64,000 bases of DNA from Albugo candida (taxonomy: Eukaryota; Oomycota; Peronosporomycetes; Albuginales). Below the pieces are notes generated by a model. The model made no database searches. It saw only the letters and a program-made list of their open reading frames with translations, and was not told the DNA's origin. This document shows, piece by piece, positions 23,591-34,800 of this stretch; within the stretch, counting starts at the first letter, position 1, and each line of letters starts with the position of its first letter. The stretch spans positions 124,001 through 188,000 of the forward strand of contig JBDOQK010000044.1 in the NCBI GenBank assembly GCA_040437565.1, written 5' to 3'. The position numbers were made by a program, and so were the translations under genes.

Positions 23591-24391
23591 TTAAAGCGCA
23601 ATGCTAACAGGTCCAATGTCCACGCTAACGCCAATATTGAATGGGCAATGTGTGCGCAACAAATGGATTAGTGTCGTGTACACTAGAAAATTGATGAAAG
23701 AACAAATTGCCTCATCCAACACATTCTCGAGCTTCTGTGTGATCTTATCCTTTAGCCGTTCCGGCAACTTCTTTGCATTTGGCGATCCTAGGTTAGTGGC
23801 CGCCATTGGTAGAAAAGAAGTCGCATTTCCCGATGTTATTGTCGCACTCGATTTGTCGTCAAACGAAGTGGTACGGCGTATAACTTTGGTCCTTGTTGAA
23901 TGCGCTGAGTAGTCCTGTAATGAGTGGCATCGACGATGGCGGAAATTGCTCTCCATAAACAGCGAACTAATTTTTTTTCTCTTTTTACAATTTCCTTCCA
24001 ACATATCAAAATCAAATATTGATTCACGTGCTCGCTTTCTCCGCAAACGCGGCGCTGACTGCTGATACAAAGATTTCTTAGCTTTCTCCTCTAGTCGAGA
24101 CACTTTTATCGTGTGTGACACATTAAAACTGCGTGCACTCCAAAATATCTGTGCACATTGCAGAAGCGCAGCTCCATTGCAAGCTCCTGTGAAAACCACC
24201 CACATGATCCAAATCGGGCTGTATATTATTAGTTCGCTCGGCATTTGTTCGGTGTACTGTGCTGAAAGATGAAAAGTGAGTGCTGGGAGGTATTCCATGC
24301 GCGAGGTGTCATTTTCTGCGATTACTGCAAATGGATTGGTAAATATAAGTTCATATTCTTCAAAATCTACTTTATAATTGGCTACAAACAT
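23591..24391 (-). CDS. Unrecognised protein with terminal hydrophobic segments, directly after the PX-RING ORF
   Basis: This 266-codon ORF is in the same frame as the PX-RING ORF and begins three bases after that gene's TAG (TAG-TGG-ATG). Residues about 57-85 include a hydrophobic stretch (IWIMWVVFTGACNGAALL). A basic middle follows (APRLRRKRARESI, GNCKKRKKISS), a Ser/Thr-rich part, then a C-terminal hydrophobic run (SFINFLVYTTLIHLLRTHCP) and VSVDIGPVSIAL. No family is recognised. It could be the continuation of the upstream gene through a spliced-out stop (TTTTAG would serve as an acceptor), a separate gene with a promoter inside its neighbour, or an erroneous split. The downstream gene is actin, convergent, with stops about 200 bases apart. 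Confidence 0.5.
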   Translation of the reverse strand: MFVANYKVDFEEYELIFTNPFAVIAENDTSRMEYLPALTFHLSAQYTEQMPSELIIYSPIWIMWVVFTGACNGAALLQCAQIFWSARSFNVSHTIKVSRLEEKAKKSLYQQSAPRLRRKRARESIFDFDMLEGNCKKRKKISSLFMESNFRHRRCHSLQDYSAHSTRTKVIRRTTSFDDKSSATITSGNATSFLPMAATNLGSPNAKKLPERLKDKITQKLENVLDEAICSFINFLVYTTLIHLLRTHCPFNIGVSVDIGPVSIAL

Positions 24392-24394
24392 CCA

Positions 24395-25495
24395 CTAAAA
24401 TTGCTTCACGCCACACGTCGGGCATTCAGGCTTCATATTTAGCTGCAATACGATGCACTCATCATGGAACTGATGGCCGCAAGAAAGTGTGATCAGAGAA
24501 GGAGCATACTCCGACACGGGTATGCTCATCTGCGAACTAGTTCTTCCTTCCAGCTCTTCCAATATGCCAAAAGATACTGAAGAATCGTTATCGGATGCAT
24601 TCAGTGACGGATCCCGATCAAGTCTCCCTCCACAAACAGTGCAACCAGTAGAATCTAAGAGTAACTCCGTTAATGCTGTAGAGGAAGCTGTGGACTTGTC
24701 CACGTGGTCGTATGGTCTTTCTGAATGCTCGAGTAGGGCTGGACCTGAATGGTAGTGTGTCATTGAGATCCAAGAGTCACGCTTCGTCTTTTGTCCAATG
24801 TATGCATGAGCACTGCTGATCGACGATAAGGAACACACGTTCAAATTATTATCATCCAATGCGGAGTCACCGACTAGAAATTGCACAACTTTTGGAATAA
24901 CGCAAGTCATCAAAATGCCGCACTGATGGTTTTGTGGAGCGAGAAGAAGAAGCTGCAAAGTCTGCAGAAATCGGTGTAAAGCGTCCTGACGAATTTTACG
25001 ATTTTGAGAGGAAGATCTCCAAAATGTGAAGAGAGATTTTTTTGGAAAGTAGCTCTTAATAAACATATACAGCCAAGGGCATTCGGCATCACAGAAATGA
25101 CCATGTTGTAATGCGCGCAATATTCCCTTCTGGAATGTACGGTATTCTTCAAAACGCCGAGGATGTTGCCATTGGAGATTTGTTTGCAAGGAGCCCACTA
25201 TTAAAACATATATTCCCTTTGGCTTGGCAATTGAGTCGGGATCAAGCTGGACCTTCATATATAAATCGGCCAATGTATTGACTTTGTTGGTTTGAAACGA
25301 GTCATGTCGACTCGCACATGAATCCACACTCTCGTGAAACCGTCCATTGTTTGGTGCACTTTTCGATCGATGTAATTTACGTTTTGTTGCGTTTGCCCGT
25401 TTTCGTGTTGCAATTCGCTCGCGAGTGGATGACAACGCAAAGACTTGATGTGGTGGCGACATAAGTGCGGGATTGGACCCGACAGAACGGAACAT
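24395..25495 (-). CDS. PX-domain and C-terminal RING-finger protein
   Basis: The ORF encodes 366 aa. The first 60 residues are basic (RERIATRKRANATKRKLHRS). Residues about 90-210 look like a PX phosphoinositide-binding fold: GIYVLIVGSLQTNLQWQHPR, FEEYRTFQKGILRAL, KSYFPKKSLFTF and RQDALHRFLQTLQLLLLA. The C-terminus is a RING-type zinc finger: CTVCGG, then a long Ser/Glu insert, then SCGHQFHDECI and KPECPTCG, giving the C-x2-C..C-x-H-x2-H-x2-C..C-x2-C order. PX-RING proteins act as membrane-recruited ubiquitin ligases; the substrate is unknown. The insert between the first and second RING cysteine pairs is unusually long at about 50 residues. It ends in a TAG immediately followed by an in-frame ORF. 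Confidence 0.75.
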   Translation of the reverse strand: MFRSVGSNPALMSPPHQVFALSSTRERIATRKRANATKRKLHRSKSAPNNGRFHESVDSCASRHDSFQTNKVNTLADLYMKVQLDPDSIAKPKGIYVLIVGSLQTNLQWQHPRRFEEYRTFQKGILRALQHGHFCDAECPWLYMFIKSYFPKKSLFTFWRSSSQNRKIRQDALHRFLQTLQLLLLAPQNHQCGILMTCVIPKVVQFLVGDSALDDNNLNVCSLSSISSAHAYIGQKTKRDSWISMTHYHSGPALLEHSERPYDHVDKSTASSTALTELLLDSTGCTVCGGRLDRDPSLNASDNDSSVSFGILEELEGRTSSQMSIPVSEYAPSLITLSCGHQFHDECIVLQLNMKPECPTCGVKQF

Positions 25496-25927
25496 TAGCT
25501 ATTACAGCAAAGAAGGTTCCTGGGCACCGTAACGTCCTCGTTTGAATCTCTGCTTGTGATATAAAGAGATTTCTTTCGTGATAGTTGCTATTTTTATCTT
25601 GCGGCCTCTGTTTGACTCGAATGTTAACATTAGATTTTATCATATTTGGCAGTGTGGTAAGGTTTGGAAACATTTTTCAAGGTATACTGTATAGTATCTA
25701 TAGATAAATTGTGTAAGCTTTATCCACTCGTGACAGGGTAAAAGCATATAGTAAAAGAAGGGGCGGTGGGATGCTTATGATTACGTTTACCAGAAATCAC
25801 ATCAGAAAGCGTGATTGCCATGCTAGCATCGCTTTTGCCAGGACTTTGAGCACACACAAACATTCTATATTACCGTAAATAATGATCGACTATATAGTAT
25901 AATCGAAAATTTTCGGCTTGCCTGACA
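25496..25927. other. Intergenic between divergent genes
   Basis: About 430 bases separate the PX-RING gene from the hydrolase. No ORF or motif beyond AT-rich stretches was noticed. Confidence 0.4.
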
Positions 25928-27721
25928 ATGCCCAGCCACGACAAGCAGTGTACCATAAGCACGCTTATGTACCGCGTACGTCACGTTGTCCATTGAGCTT
26001 CGTATAAATTAGTTATATTTATCCGTAGGAAGCGCGTCGATTGACAATTACACTTGCTCGTCGGCTTCCCGCCGCTGCCTTCTTCCTAGTTCTTGTCAAA
26101 TACATCATTCCAAATGTCATGAGAACTTTATTATCCATCCACCTTCGCCGTACTAAGGAACGTCCCAAGCTGTACCATCAACCTCGCCGCCGTTTACAAC
26201 AACTTGTCGCATCGTGCCCATCTCTTGGTACGTTTCCCTCTCCGTTCCGTCTATTCAACTCCTCATCCCTCAATAGAGACGTACCACCCCCAATGGTACA
26301 CACTAAATGGGTACCGTCTTCATTTCCCTCATTGATTCCAATGATGTGAGTATCTCATCCTCGCAGCCATTTGCACACATTTTTGGTCGCTGTGGAGGAC
26401 TTTTGGACATTTTCATTACAGCAGTACAAGAGAGAAATTATCGATTTCCCCGATGGTGGAATAGCAGCGGTCGATTGGGCTCTTCCACCCCAGTCCTGCA
26501 TTTCCATTGACCCAGCAATTCCGACCATGCTCATCCTCCCAGGATTTACAGGATCCGGTCAATGCGGCTACATCCGCTCTGTAGTGCAGAAAATGCTATC
26601 TCACGGCTGGCAACTCGGCATATTGTTGGCTAGAGGCTCTGATAATCTCGCCCTCAAGACGCCTCAAGTATGTCCATTTTTCCTCCTTTTACATCCCTAT
26701 TTTCTCAACTCAATCGAACAGCTCTTCTCGCTCGGATATACCAAAGACTTGTGTCACACAATTGCATTCATTTCGAAAAAATATGGTTTTGACGAAAATT
26801 CGCATCGCGTCCTTGTTGGCTGCGGATTTTCAATGGGTGCCAATTTGCTCACAAAATATTTGGGCGAGCAGAAGAAGGAAACGCCATTAACTGGAGCCAT
26901 TTCAATCGGTAATCCATTCGACCTGCTTCATTGTTGCGATAAGATGCATTTGGATACGTTCACTCGTATCATTTACTCGAGAGCTCTTACAGCGAGTTTC
27001 AAAGATGTGATCCAAAAGGTATGATGTATCGATTTTTTTCATGCGTTTTATCATCACCAAATGTGAATTCTAGTGTAACGCGCACAAAATGCTCGCCACC
27101 ATTCAGAATGTCGATATCTGTCGCCTGAAAGCTTCCACCACGCTTATGCAAATGGATGAATATCTCACACGTCATGCATTCGGTTTCGAAAGTGTACAAG
27201 ATTACTATCGCGATTCATCGAGCGCTCGTCTNNNNNNNNNNNNNNNNNNNNNNNNNNNNNNNNNNNNNNNNNNNNNNNNNNNNNNNNNNNNNNNNNNNNN
27301 NNNNNNNNNNNNNNNNNNNNNNNNNNNNNNNTAGTGTAACGCGCACAAAATGCTCGCCACCATTCAGAATGTCGATATCTGTCGCCTGAAAGCTTCCACC
27401 ACGCTTATGCAAATGGATGAATATCTCACACGTCATGCATTCGGTTTCGAAAGTGTACAAGATTACTATCGCGATTCATCGAGCGCTCGTCTGTTAAGAC
27501 ACATTCAAATTCCACTATTTTGCATTTCCGCTCGAGACGATCCGATTTGTGCGTCAGAAGCCATTCCGTACGCCAAATGTCTTGCAAACCCAAATATCAT
27601 TCTTTGTACCACAAAAGCTGGCGGTCATTTGGGATTTTACGAAGTCGAGCAACCGGAAAGTGATGGAAAGTGGGTCAATCGAGTCATTATGGAATTCGCA
27701 TTGAGTTTGGCAGCCGTTTAA
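25928..27721 (+). CDS. Alpha/beta hydrolase of the ABHD1/3-YheT-EMB8 group
   Basis: Six exons are inferred from phase-consistent GT..AG introns of 49-56 bp: 25928-25975, 26029-26227, 26277-26310, 26367-26667, 26722-27018, and 27074 onward. Together they encode 421 aa. Exon joins rebuild family motifs: YHPQWYTLNGHLHTF (compare PTPWLFNGHLQT) and LKTPQLFSLGYTKDL. The nucleophile elbow GCGFSMGANL carries Ser231, the acid lies in ARDDPICAS (Asp361 or 362), and His391 is in GGHLGF, so the triad is complete. A hydrophobic N-terminal stretch (LPAAAFFLVLVKYIIP) suggests membrane anchoring, as in ABHD3, a phospholipase acting on medium-chain phospholipids; the substrate here is unproven. The first exon (16 codons) is the least certain; an alternative start is the ATG at 26119. 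Positions 27071-27231 are repeated after an N gap, so the last exon is best read as 27335-27721. Confidence 0.85.
27071..27492. other. Assembly gap 3 with 161-bp duplicated flanks
   Basis: Ns fill 27232-27331. Bases 27071-27231 equal 27332-27492, including the last intron acceptor of the hydrolase gene. Without the duplication, one last exon reads through to the stop at 27721. Confidence 0.9.
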
Positions 27722-27946
27722 GTTTACATATATTTCCTGTCTTCGCTCTTCTATCTCATTCCTTCAAATGCCCGGGCTTTTGCCTCAGGGTCTATTGGCC
27801 TCATTTTTGCCTTTTACAGGTAGTAACCTGCGAATGCAACTCTGTGGGGGCTTTCGCCCAAAGGCATTTTTATAACATACGCATCGGTGGGTCCCTACAC
27901 CGTCCAAAACGTTGGAATTCGAATCTATTTCCGTCTCATTCTCGGA

Positions 27947-30418
27947 ATGGGTAATGGAGCCTCTGTCAGCAGCAATGATTACGACCAAGGCGCCTTTGAT
28001 ATTGTACGAAATGAATACTTACGTCTGCGGGAATTACAAATGTCCGAAGACGATATTTTCAAATGCCTCCGCGAGACACTTGCGTCCCAGTTGGATACGG
28101 TGACGGAACGAGAGTTAGAAGCCATAAGTGATGAGGTATGCATCCTGTCTCCGGTTTTTGATCAGATCTCTTGATCCTTTACTTTTCTTAAGGATCCGGC
28201 TCGCCAGGATGAATGCGAAACAGAGCCGGAGAGCGCACGGGATGAAAGTGATATGGTTAACAAAGTGAATGAGACGTCAGAGGCTTCAGCCCCTACTCCG
28301 TCTGAATCGAGTGTGATTGAAAATCAATCAACAAACTCGCCACGATTCCCTTATGGAAATGACAATAAGATCGCTCAAAATCTCACGCCGGAATTCACAA
28401 ATGACGTTCTCGTGGACCCAAAATTTCTTCGAATGTTTGTTCGATATTGTGAGCGGAATAAGATTCCTCATGGTGTCGATCGACTTCGTTTTTGGGTCGA
28501 AATCGATCAATTGCAAGCACTTCCGTCGCATTTGTACACTGTCCGACGACTTCAAAAAATATACGATAAATTTCTGTCACCGGAAGCCTCGTCTCCAATA
28601 TGTGTCACTTCGACAATGCTCACTGGCATCGAAAAAGGCCTCGAGTCAGAAACTGTCTGCAGCAGTATTTACACGGCGGCACAAGCGATTTGCCTCACAG
28701 CATTAGAAAAATCTGTTTATCCACGTTTTCGGGAAAGTAATCAATTCCGACAAATGCTCGAATTCAGTGCGCTCAATACAAATGTGGAATCGGAATTTCT
28801 AGCGCCTAAAGTCGGCGATGACAACACATTGGCCTCCATATTGAATCACCCGGCAAAACTTCAGTTTCTCAAGTCGTATTGTGTAGAGGCTTTAGCACTG
28901 GAAAATCTCTTATTTTATCTCGAGGTAGAAGACTGCAAACGACTTCCAAATCTCTCCTTCATCGCTCAGAAAACACGTAAAGTGTATGATCGCTATTGCA
29001 ATCCAACCTCCCGCAATTACATCGCAATCAACGAGACAGCACTCACAGAATTGCATCAGGCTGTGGAGTCCAACAGCACACTGTTTCCGCGAATGTTTTA
29101 CGACGCACAGGCAAATGTATTCTCTCTCATAAGCGAAGAATTATGGCGTCAATTCTCTCGTACCCAGGAATACCTCGACTATTCCTGGCAACTAAAGGCC
29201 AAAGTGATCAAATGCCAAGCCGTTCAGATGAAAAGCAAAAGCACCGCGTACGAGGCCGAGCAAAAGATTTTGGAGATGTACGATGAGGCACAGCTCATTG
29301 AGATTGCAATGAAGTATCCGGTTATGAAGCTGATTCCCATCAAATACGTGTCCGATAATCTCTCAGCAAGCGCACGTCTTATGGCTCAAGAAGACTTGGA
29401 AATGTCACCAAACCATCAACTTGACATTTTGCTCCAAGATTCCATCGCAAAACGATACTTCAAAGAGTTTATGAATATACGTCAGGTCGGGCAATATGTC
29501 GCGTTTCTCGATGAGGTAAACGATTACAAACTTCTTCCTGGCGTGGAGTACCTGCAGCACGCGGCCAGAAAAATCAACCAGAAATATATTATCCCATCAG
29601 CTCGTCTTCAGGTCGATATGAGTCGAGAAATGCGTGAGGAAGTCGCTGATAAACTTCTTCATCCTTCAGTCGATATGTTTAAAAAGATTTCCAATCGGGT
29701 TCGGAATGATATGCTTCGTGACTCACTTCCACGCTTTGTCCGATCCAAACAGTACGAAGAACTGGTCAAGGCTGTAGACCGAATGCTGGGGCTGCCGACC
29801 ACAACATTCGGAAAGCTTGGGATCGGAAGATCGGAAGAGCGGCAGCAAGACTCGGAGCAAGCCCAAGCGCTCCTCCGTCAATTGGAAGAGAGCAAAATCG
29901 AACTGAAAGAAATCGGTGTTGCGGCAAATAGCGGCAAGTTGGAATTGAGTCATTTGGATATGCTTTTACGCAAACAAATGAGCTCCAAGCACTTTAAAGA
30001 CTTTTTGGAACTGACACACTGCTCTGAGAATCTCATGCTGTGGGAAGAAATCGAACACTTTCGTCGACTTCCTTCGTATCAAATTGTAATACGCTCAGCA
30101 CGAAAATTGTACGATAAGTTTTTGAGTCCATCGAGTAAATCGCCGGTCGCATTGGCGAATAGCACGCATGATCGAATTTTTAGCTGCTTGGATACAGCGA
30201 CACGAAACTTGTTCAATCAGGCTGAGAGGGAATGCTACGACTTTATGCGAAGCACTGTTCTTCCAGACTTTACGGATTCGCGCGTGTTTATGGCAGTCGT
30301 TGGAGCCTGGGCTGCGGTCGATGAACAACTTCCAGCTCAACTACTGCGAGGAGAATTTGAAATCGCGTTCTTACGACATCGCTTTCATCTGTTGCAAGAA
30401 TGTAAACGAACGGAATGA
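27947..30418 (+). CDS. Protein with four tandem RGS domains and an N-myristoylation motif
   Basis: Exon 1 (27947-28135) and exon 2 (28193-30418), split by a 57-bp intron (GTATGC..TTAAG), encode 804 aa. It starts MGNGASVSS, matching the Gly2/Ser6 N-myristoylation consensus. Four RGS-like repeats lie at about residues 135-255, 275-393, 470-588 and 650-766. Each begins with a phrase such as DPKFLRMFVRYCERNK, HPAKLQFLKSYCVEALALEN, DSIAKRYFKEFMNIRQVGQY or QMSSKHFKDFLELTHCSEN, and later has a KIYDKFLSP-like segment (KIYDKFLSP, KVYDRYCNP, KINQKYIIP, KLYDKFLSP). RGS domains stimulate GTP hydrolysis on G-alpha subunits. Repeats 1 and 4 look closest to each other; repeat 3 is most divergent and may be non-catalytic. 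Myristoylation would put the array at membranes. It ends 12 bases from the PDCD5 stop on the other strand. Confidence 0.88.
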
Positions 30419-30430
30419 TTACAAAGCTGC

Positions 30431-30953
30431 TTAGAAATCACTATCATTCTCTTCTTCTTCGTCGCTAAAAGCCCGTCTTCGTTTCACCTTACAATTCGCA
30501 AAATGAGTCATTTTCCGAATGCAAATGACATGCTAAGTACCGTTATTTTCATTCGATGCTTTTCATCTCTCTCCCCCAACGAATTCAAAAGTTGAATTAG
30601 TTTATCCTCACTGATCGCTTGTGGTATCTGACCGTTTTGCGCCATTTGGAGGATACAATCTCCCACTACACGGGCCTTTTCAGGCTTCACAATAGCGATC
30701 CTAGACACTAATTACCAGAAAACCTCGAATAAGTGCAATGATTGGCGCATGTCAATAACCCTCATACAGCGTTCTCTCGCCTCTGGAAGCATTAACTGCT
30801 GAAGTAGCGAATTGCGCATTTCTTCTTGCTCTCTAGCGTACGTATACAAGGTGATGGAGAGCAATGTGGAGAGCTTTGTGGAAGAGGGTCTTACTTTTGT
30901 TTCTGATGATCCGCTTGTATCTTTTCGATAGAGGAAGTTTCCCCATTACTCAT
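30431..30953 (-). CDS. PDCD5: PDCD5 (programmed cell death 5) homologue
   Basis: Four short exons, 30953-30895, 30832-30768, 30707-30541 and 30487-30431, separated by 62-, 60- and 53-bp introns, give a 115-aa protein, close to the usual 110-130. Joined sequence includes HQKQKEQEEMRNSLLQQLML, PEARERLSRIAIVKPEKARV, then LQMAQNGQIPQAISEDKLIQ, and an acidic tail DEEEENDSDF, all in the PDCD5/TFAR19 order. The N-terminal helix present in animal proteins is shorter. PDCD5 is a small nuclear/cytosolic helical protein that binds the CCT chaperonin in animals and affects tubulin folding; the archaeal relative binds DNA. All four joins keep phase, so the exon model is strong although none of the exons is long. 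Confidence 0.9.
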
Positions 30954-31851
30954 TTTTGATTTCTGTGTGGAGGATAGAAATATACATTACGTCTGTGATT
31001 CGGTACAAATTGCCATAGAAATGCTCTCACGTACATTCATTGATTCCTGCTTTTGACTAATATAGAGTCTTTTACATTAATTTGCCGTTTCCTGGTTCAT
31101 TATCGAGCATTCTAGATGATGCTGTGTTTTCATGCGGCCGCGGTGGCAGTCGTATAGTATACCAACCTGATAACGAACTTATTATACTTTACTTGTGGCG
31201 AAAGCTTCTTCAACGTTCTTCGACTTTCTACCAACTGATCACAGGCGCTGTCATGAGTTTCTGCAAACCAAAATGCTGCTCAAAGAAAGTTGAAGTTGAA
31301 GATGATCGACTTCTTCTCTGAAGACGCGAATGCTTCCATAAAGAGGGTATCAATCTCTTAATACGATTTGGTGATAAACATCGGCGATACTAAACAGAGG
31401 TATCATTGTCTAGGTCATCGCCTCGAACACTATCAGTGTGGTACAAAGTTATACTCAGCATTTTCCGTGATATACACCAAAATTACTGTGACCTCAGGAT
31501 CACTACTACCAATAATCCTCTGCGACTAGCTCTCAATTCGCAATGTAGACGTGATCAACACTCCTATATTGCCATAACCTAAATAGTCAGTCTCATGCGA
31601 AAATGACTACAATCGACATATAAGGCTTGTTTTCGCGCAAGGCATTACTTGAGTTACGACTATGTTGATGTCTTCCCGTGGTGGCATTCTTTTATGCGAC
31701 CTCACCACACCAAAACACTGAACCCCGCCTCATACCACTTGTCGAGCAGTTTTTCAAAGTCGTCTACCAGAAACACACTGAGAAAGTTACATTCAAGAAT
31801 ACAGCTCATAACGCATCCACGTATTAACAACAAAATTACATCAAAAACGTA
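30954..31851. other. Intergenic with a micro-ORF
   Basis: This lies between the 5' end of PDCD5 and the 3' end of VPS13. A 22-codon ATG ORF at 31253-31321 reads MSFCKPKCCSKKVEVEDDRL plus two Leu: a Cys cluster followed by an acidic dileucine-type end (EDDRLL). It sits at the end of a longer open frame (31082-31321) without another ATG. It may be chance or a small lipidated peptide. Nothing else was recognised. Confidence 0.3.
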
Positions 31852-34800
31852 CTAATTCGCCTCACCAAATAAATTCGACGCCTCATCTCGCCGTTGACGC
31901 CTCCTACAAAATCGAATGGTAACGGGTCGTGCGCTCTTCACGACAACATCTCTAAATTGAGATGTGCTGGAAATTTTTTGCCCATTGACACTCTCAATTT
32001 CATCACCGACACGTATTTGACCCGAAGCAAAGGCAGGACCAATATTTCCATTGGGGAGTGTTTCGCAGCATTTGTACACCCTCACTGATCCCGGAGAGCT
32101 TTGCGACACCACCAATCCAATTGAGGGCTCTGAAAACTCACAATCATACATCTGGTCGCTTTCGCCTGTGTCGCTCGATCTTGACATTTTCGTATCGGAT
32201 AGCTCATCACTGACAAGCACAATGTTATAAGTCCACCATCGCTGCCTCTGTTGATGAGTGAAGGTAGCTGTATATCCCTTCAAAGCTTTCAGACGAGCCG
32301 ATTTTCGAGTAGTATATACATTACAAGCATTGGAAGACAACGTAAAATATACGTCGCCTGTCGTCAAGAGAGTCGGAGTGTATCCCCAAGCAAACACAAT
32401 TGCACTCCGTTTGGGATTCCAAATTCCTCGCGAGCTGATAGATGACGCTAAATGAGTTCGGCCAAAAGGAAGTATCCGTAATTCAGCACCGTCCTGGAGC
32501 CGTGCAGTGAGCATCAACGCGTCATGAGAGTTGTTATAGATTCCTAAAGCCACACACCCGCGTGCCAGGATTCCTGTATGATTGGAATCCCAGTCATAAA
32601 TCAAATGCTGAATTTGTTGTAGAAATTGCGTTTCCGAAGTGCATTGATCGATCAAATGAGAGTGTTTTTGCAGTAAACGCGAATTCGACAGCGGGGTATA
32701 TGTAAAACGAAGAGGACTCGGCGTTATTGGCATCCCGATGCATTGTGTTTGTGCCTCATCTCCATCGATTATCGCATCACTCTCCTGAATGCGACTCGCT
32801 AACTGAGGGTCTGACTTACCCATAATCGAAGACACGATCGAAGACAGCCCGATTGTTACCACACTCGACACGAGTGACGTGACTTGGATAGACTCGAGCA
32901 TCTCCAGTGCTTGTGACTTGACGGATTTCAAGTAAAATTCCGTCATCTTCTCCAGCAACGCTTCTTGTGTCGCTAAAGCTTCTTTGATTTCGAATTGGTA
33001 AAGCGTTAAATGAGCATTTTCAAGTTTGATTTTGAAATGATTCAGCCAAAAATTGGACGTAAATTGTACGGAATTTCTATCAGGCGAACTATTGCGTGAG
33101 AAGCTGAAAACCACGCTAATCGGATCAATTCGCAGGTATTGCACATACACTTTTGATCCTGTAACAGAAGCCATTGATTGATTTCCCGGTGTGATAGTCG
33201 ACGGCCCGAAAAGCGCCAGTAGATCTTCAGAAGAATCGGATTCAAGCCCTTGCACATCTTCCAAATCAAACGCCAGCAACGTGTCTGTGGCAGAGAAAGA
33301 AGAAATTGTCGTTTTCGTCGATGAAACATGTGCTAAAGTATTTTGAAAAGACCGATTCAATCGATTGACAAATCGCATAGTCGTACTGATGCGAACACTT
33401 TGTGTTTTGACGTGAACAATCTCATAATATTTGGACGCTAATCCATGCAAACCATTCGTATCTGTTGGTTTTTCGATCAAAAGGACCTCAATGAACGAGA
33501 CAATTGGGTCGCCTGGAGAAGAGATATTCAGCAGAGGTTCCAACACCACGAGATTTTGGGTCAAATCACGGATTATCATACTCTCAACATTGAGGTGCGC
33601 ACACTTTGTTTGTGTGTTCTCATCTAGCTTGAGTTGAACGTTCCGAATAGAGCAGCGTAGGATCTTTTCTCCTCGTTCGACTGTCTCGTGAGTATGCTTG
33701 TCGATCTTTAGCTTGGCAGACCCCTCTACTGTCACGCTTACGCCCACCATGTGAGCATCGATAATCCATTTTTCCCATCCTATCCTTTCATTAAGCATAC
33801 TTTGCTGTGTGTCATCCCCAGCCATTCCTTCAGCGTCTTCGTCGTATATCGTTATTAAATACGACGCTTGTGTCAGAGACCCAGTGTTGATTGCAACTCG
33901 AAGAGAGACAATCGCTTCACAATGATTTTGTCGTAATTGCAGCTTCCACGAAGTCACTCTATCAATATGATAAGGTTCGCTCCAGTCAAAAAAACCTTCA
34001 GAATGCTCACTGACAACTGAGAATTGGACGCTAGAACGCCGATCGTGCATCCAATACAGAGCATACACCTCATTTCGGGCGATAATGTGATCAGCTCCTG
34101 CAGCCAAATGAGCACAAGTGTCGCCATTTTCGGTATATTCCGTCAGTAAAATTGTGTGTCGAGATAGATTTTGTACCAGAAACCGTGGGATAATGCTCAC
34201 CAGAGTCGTGACGGATCCAAAATGACTTGTGGCGACATCGGACGAAATGCCAAACTCGTACAAGACCGCAGAACGCGATAGCTCGCGACTCGCACATTGA
34301 ATGGATAGACATTCATCTTGCCAGTTGAGATACTTTGGGTCTGCTTGGAATAAAGCGGACCACACGACTCCATTGTCTTTAGTATCAGCACTTGGGATCC
34401 CAATTCGAAACTTGGGAGCTGCTTTCCCACTCCCATTCGATCCAAACGCGCAGAATTGAGCATTCCCCGAATGAGACCGCGCATCGATACTGGGAAAATA
34501 CGAGTTTTCCTCAGTTTCTGTGCCGTAGACAAGGTCCAAACCTGTCCGATTGATCATCCAAATCGGAGCCAAAACAGAGATTTGGATGGATCGACCGATC
34601 TCACATATCTGAAGCAGGACTTTTAGTGATCCTCCATCAGTGCGTGGAACTGTGATTTCAACCATTGATTCTTCGCCTCTGACTCGATTCTGCAGCCATT
34701 CTATCCATTTCGTACTCGAATACCCATTTATAAGCAGTTTGAACAACGGGCGATGATGGATTGTGCACCACCAAACACCGCTGTTTCCACCGACCGGAAT

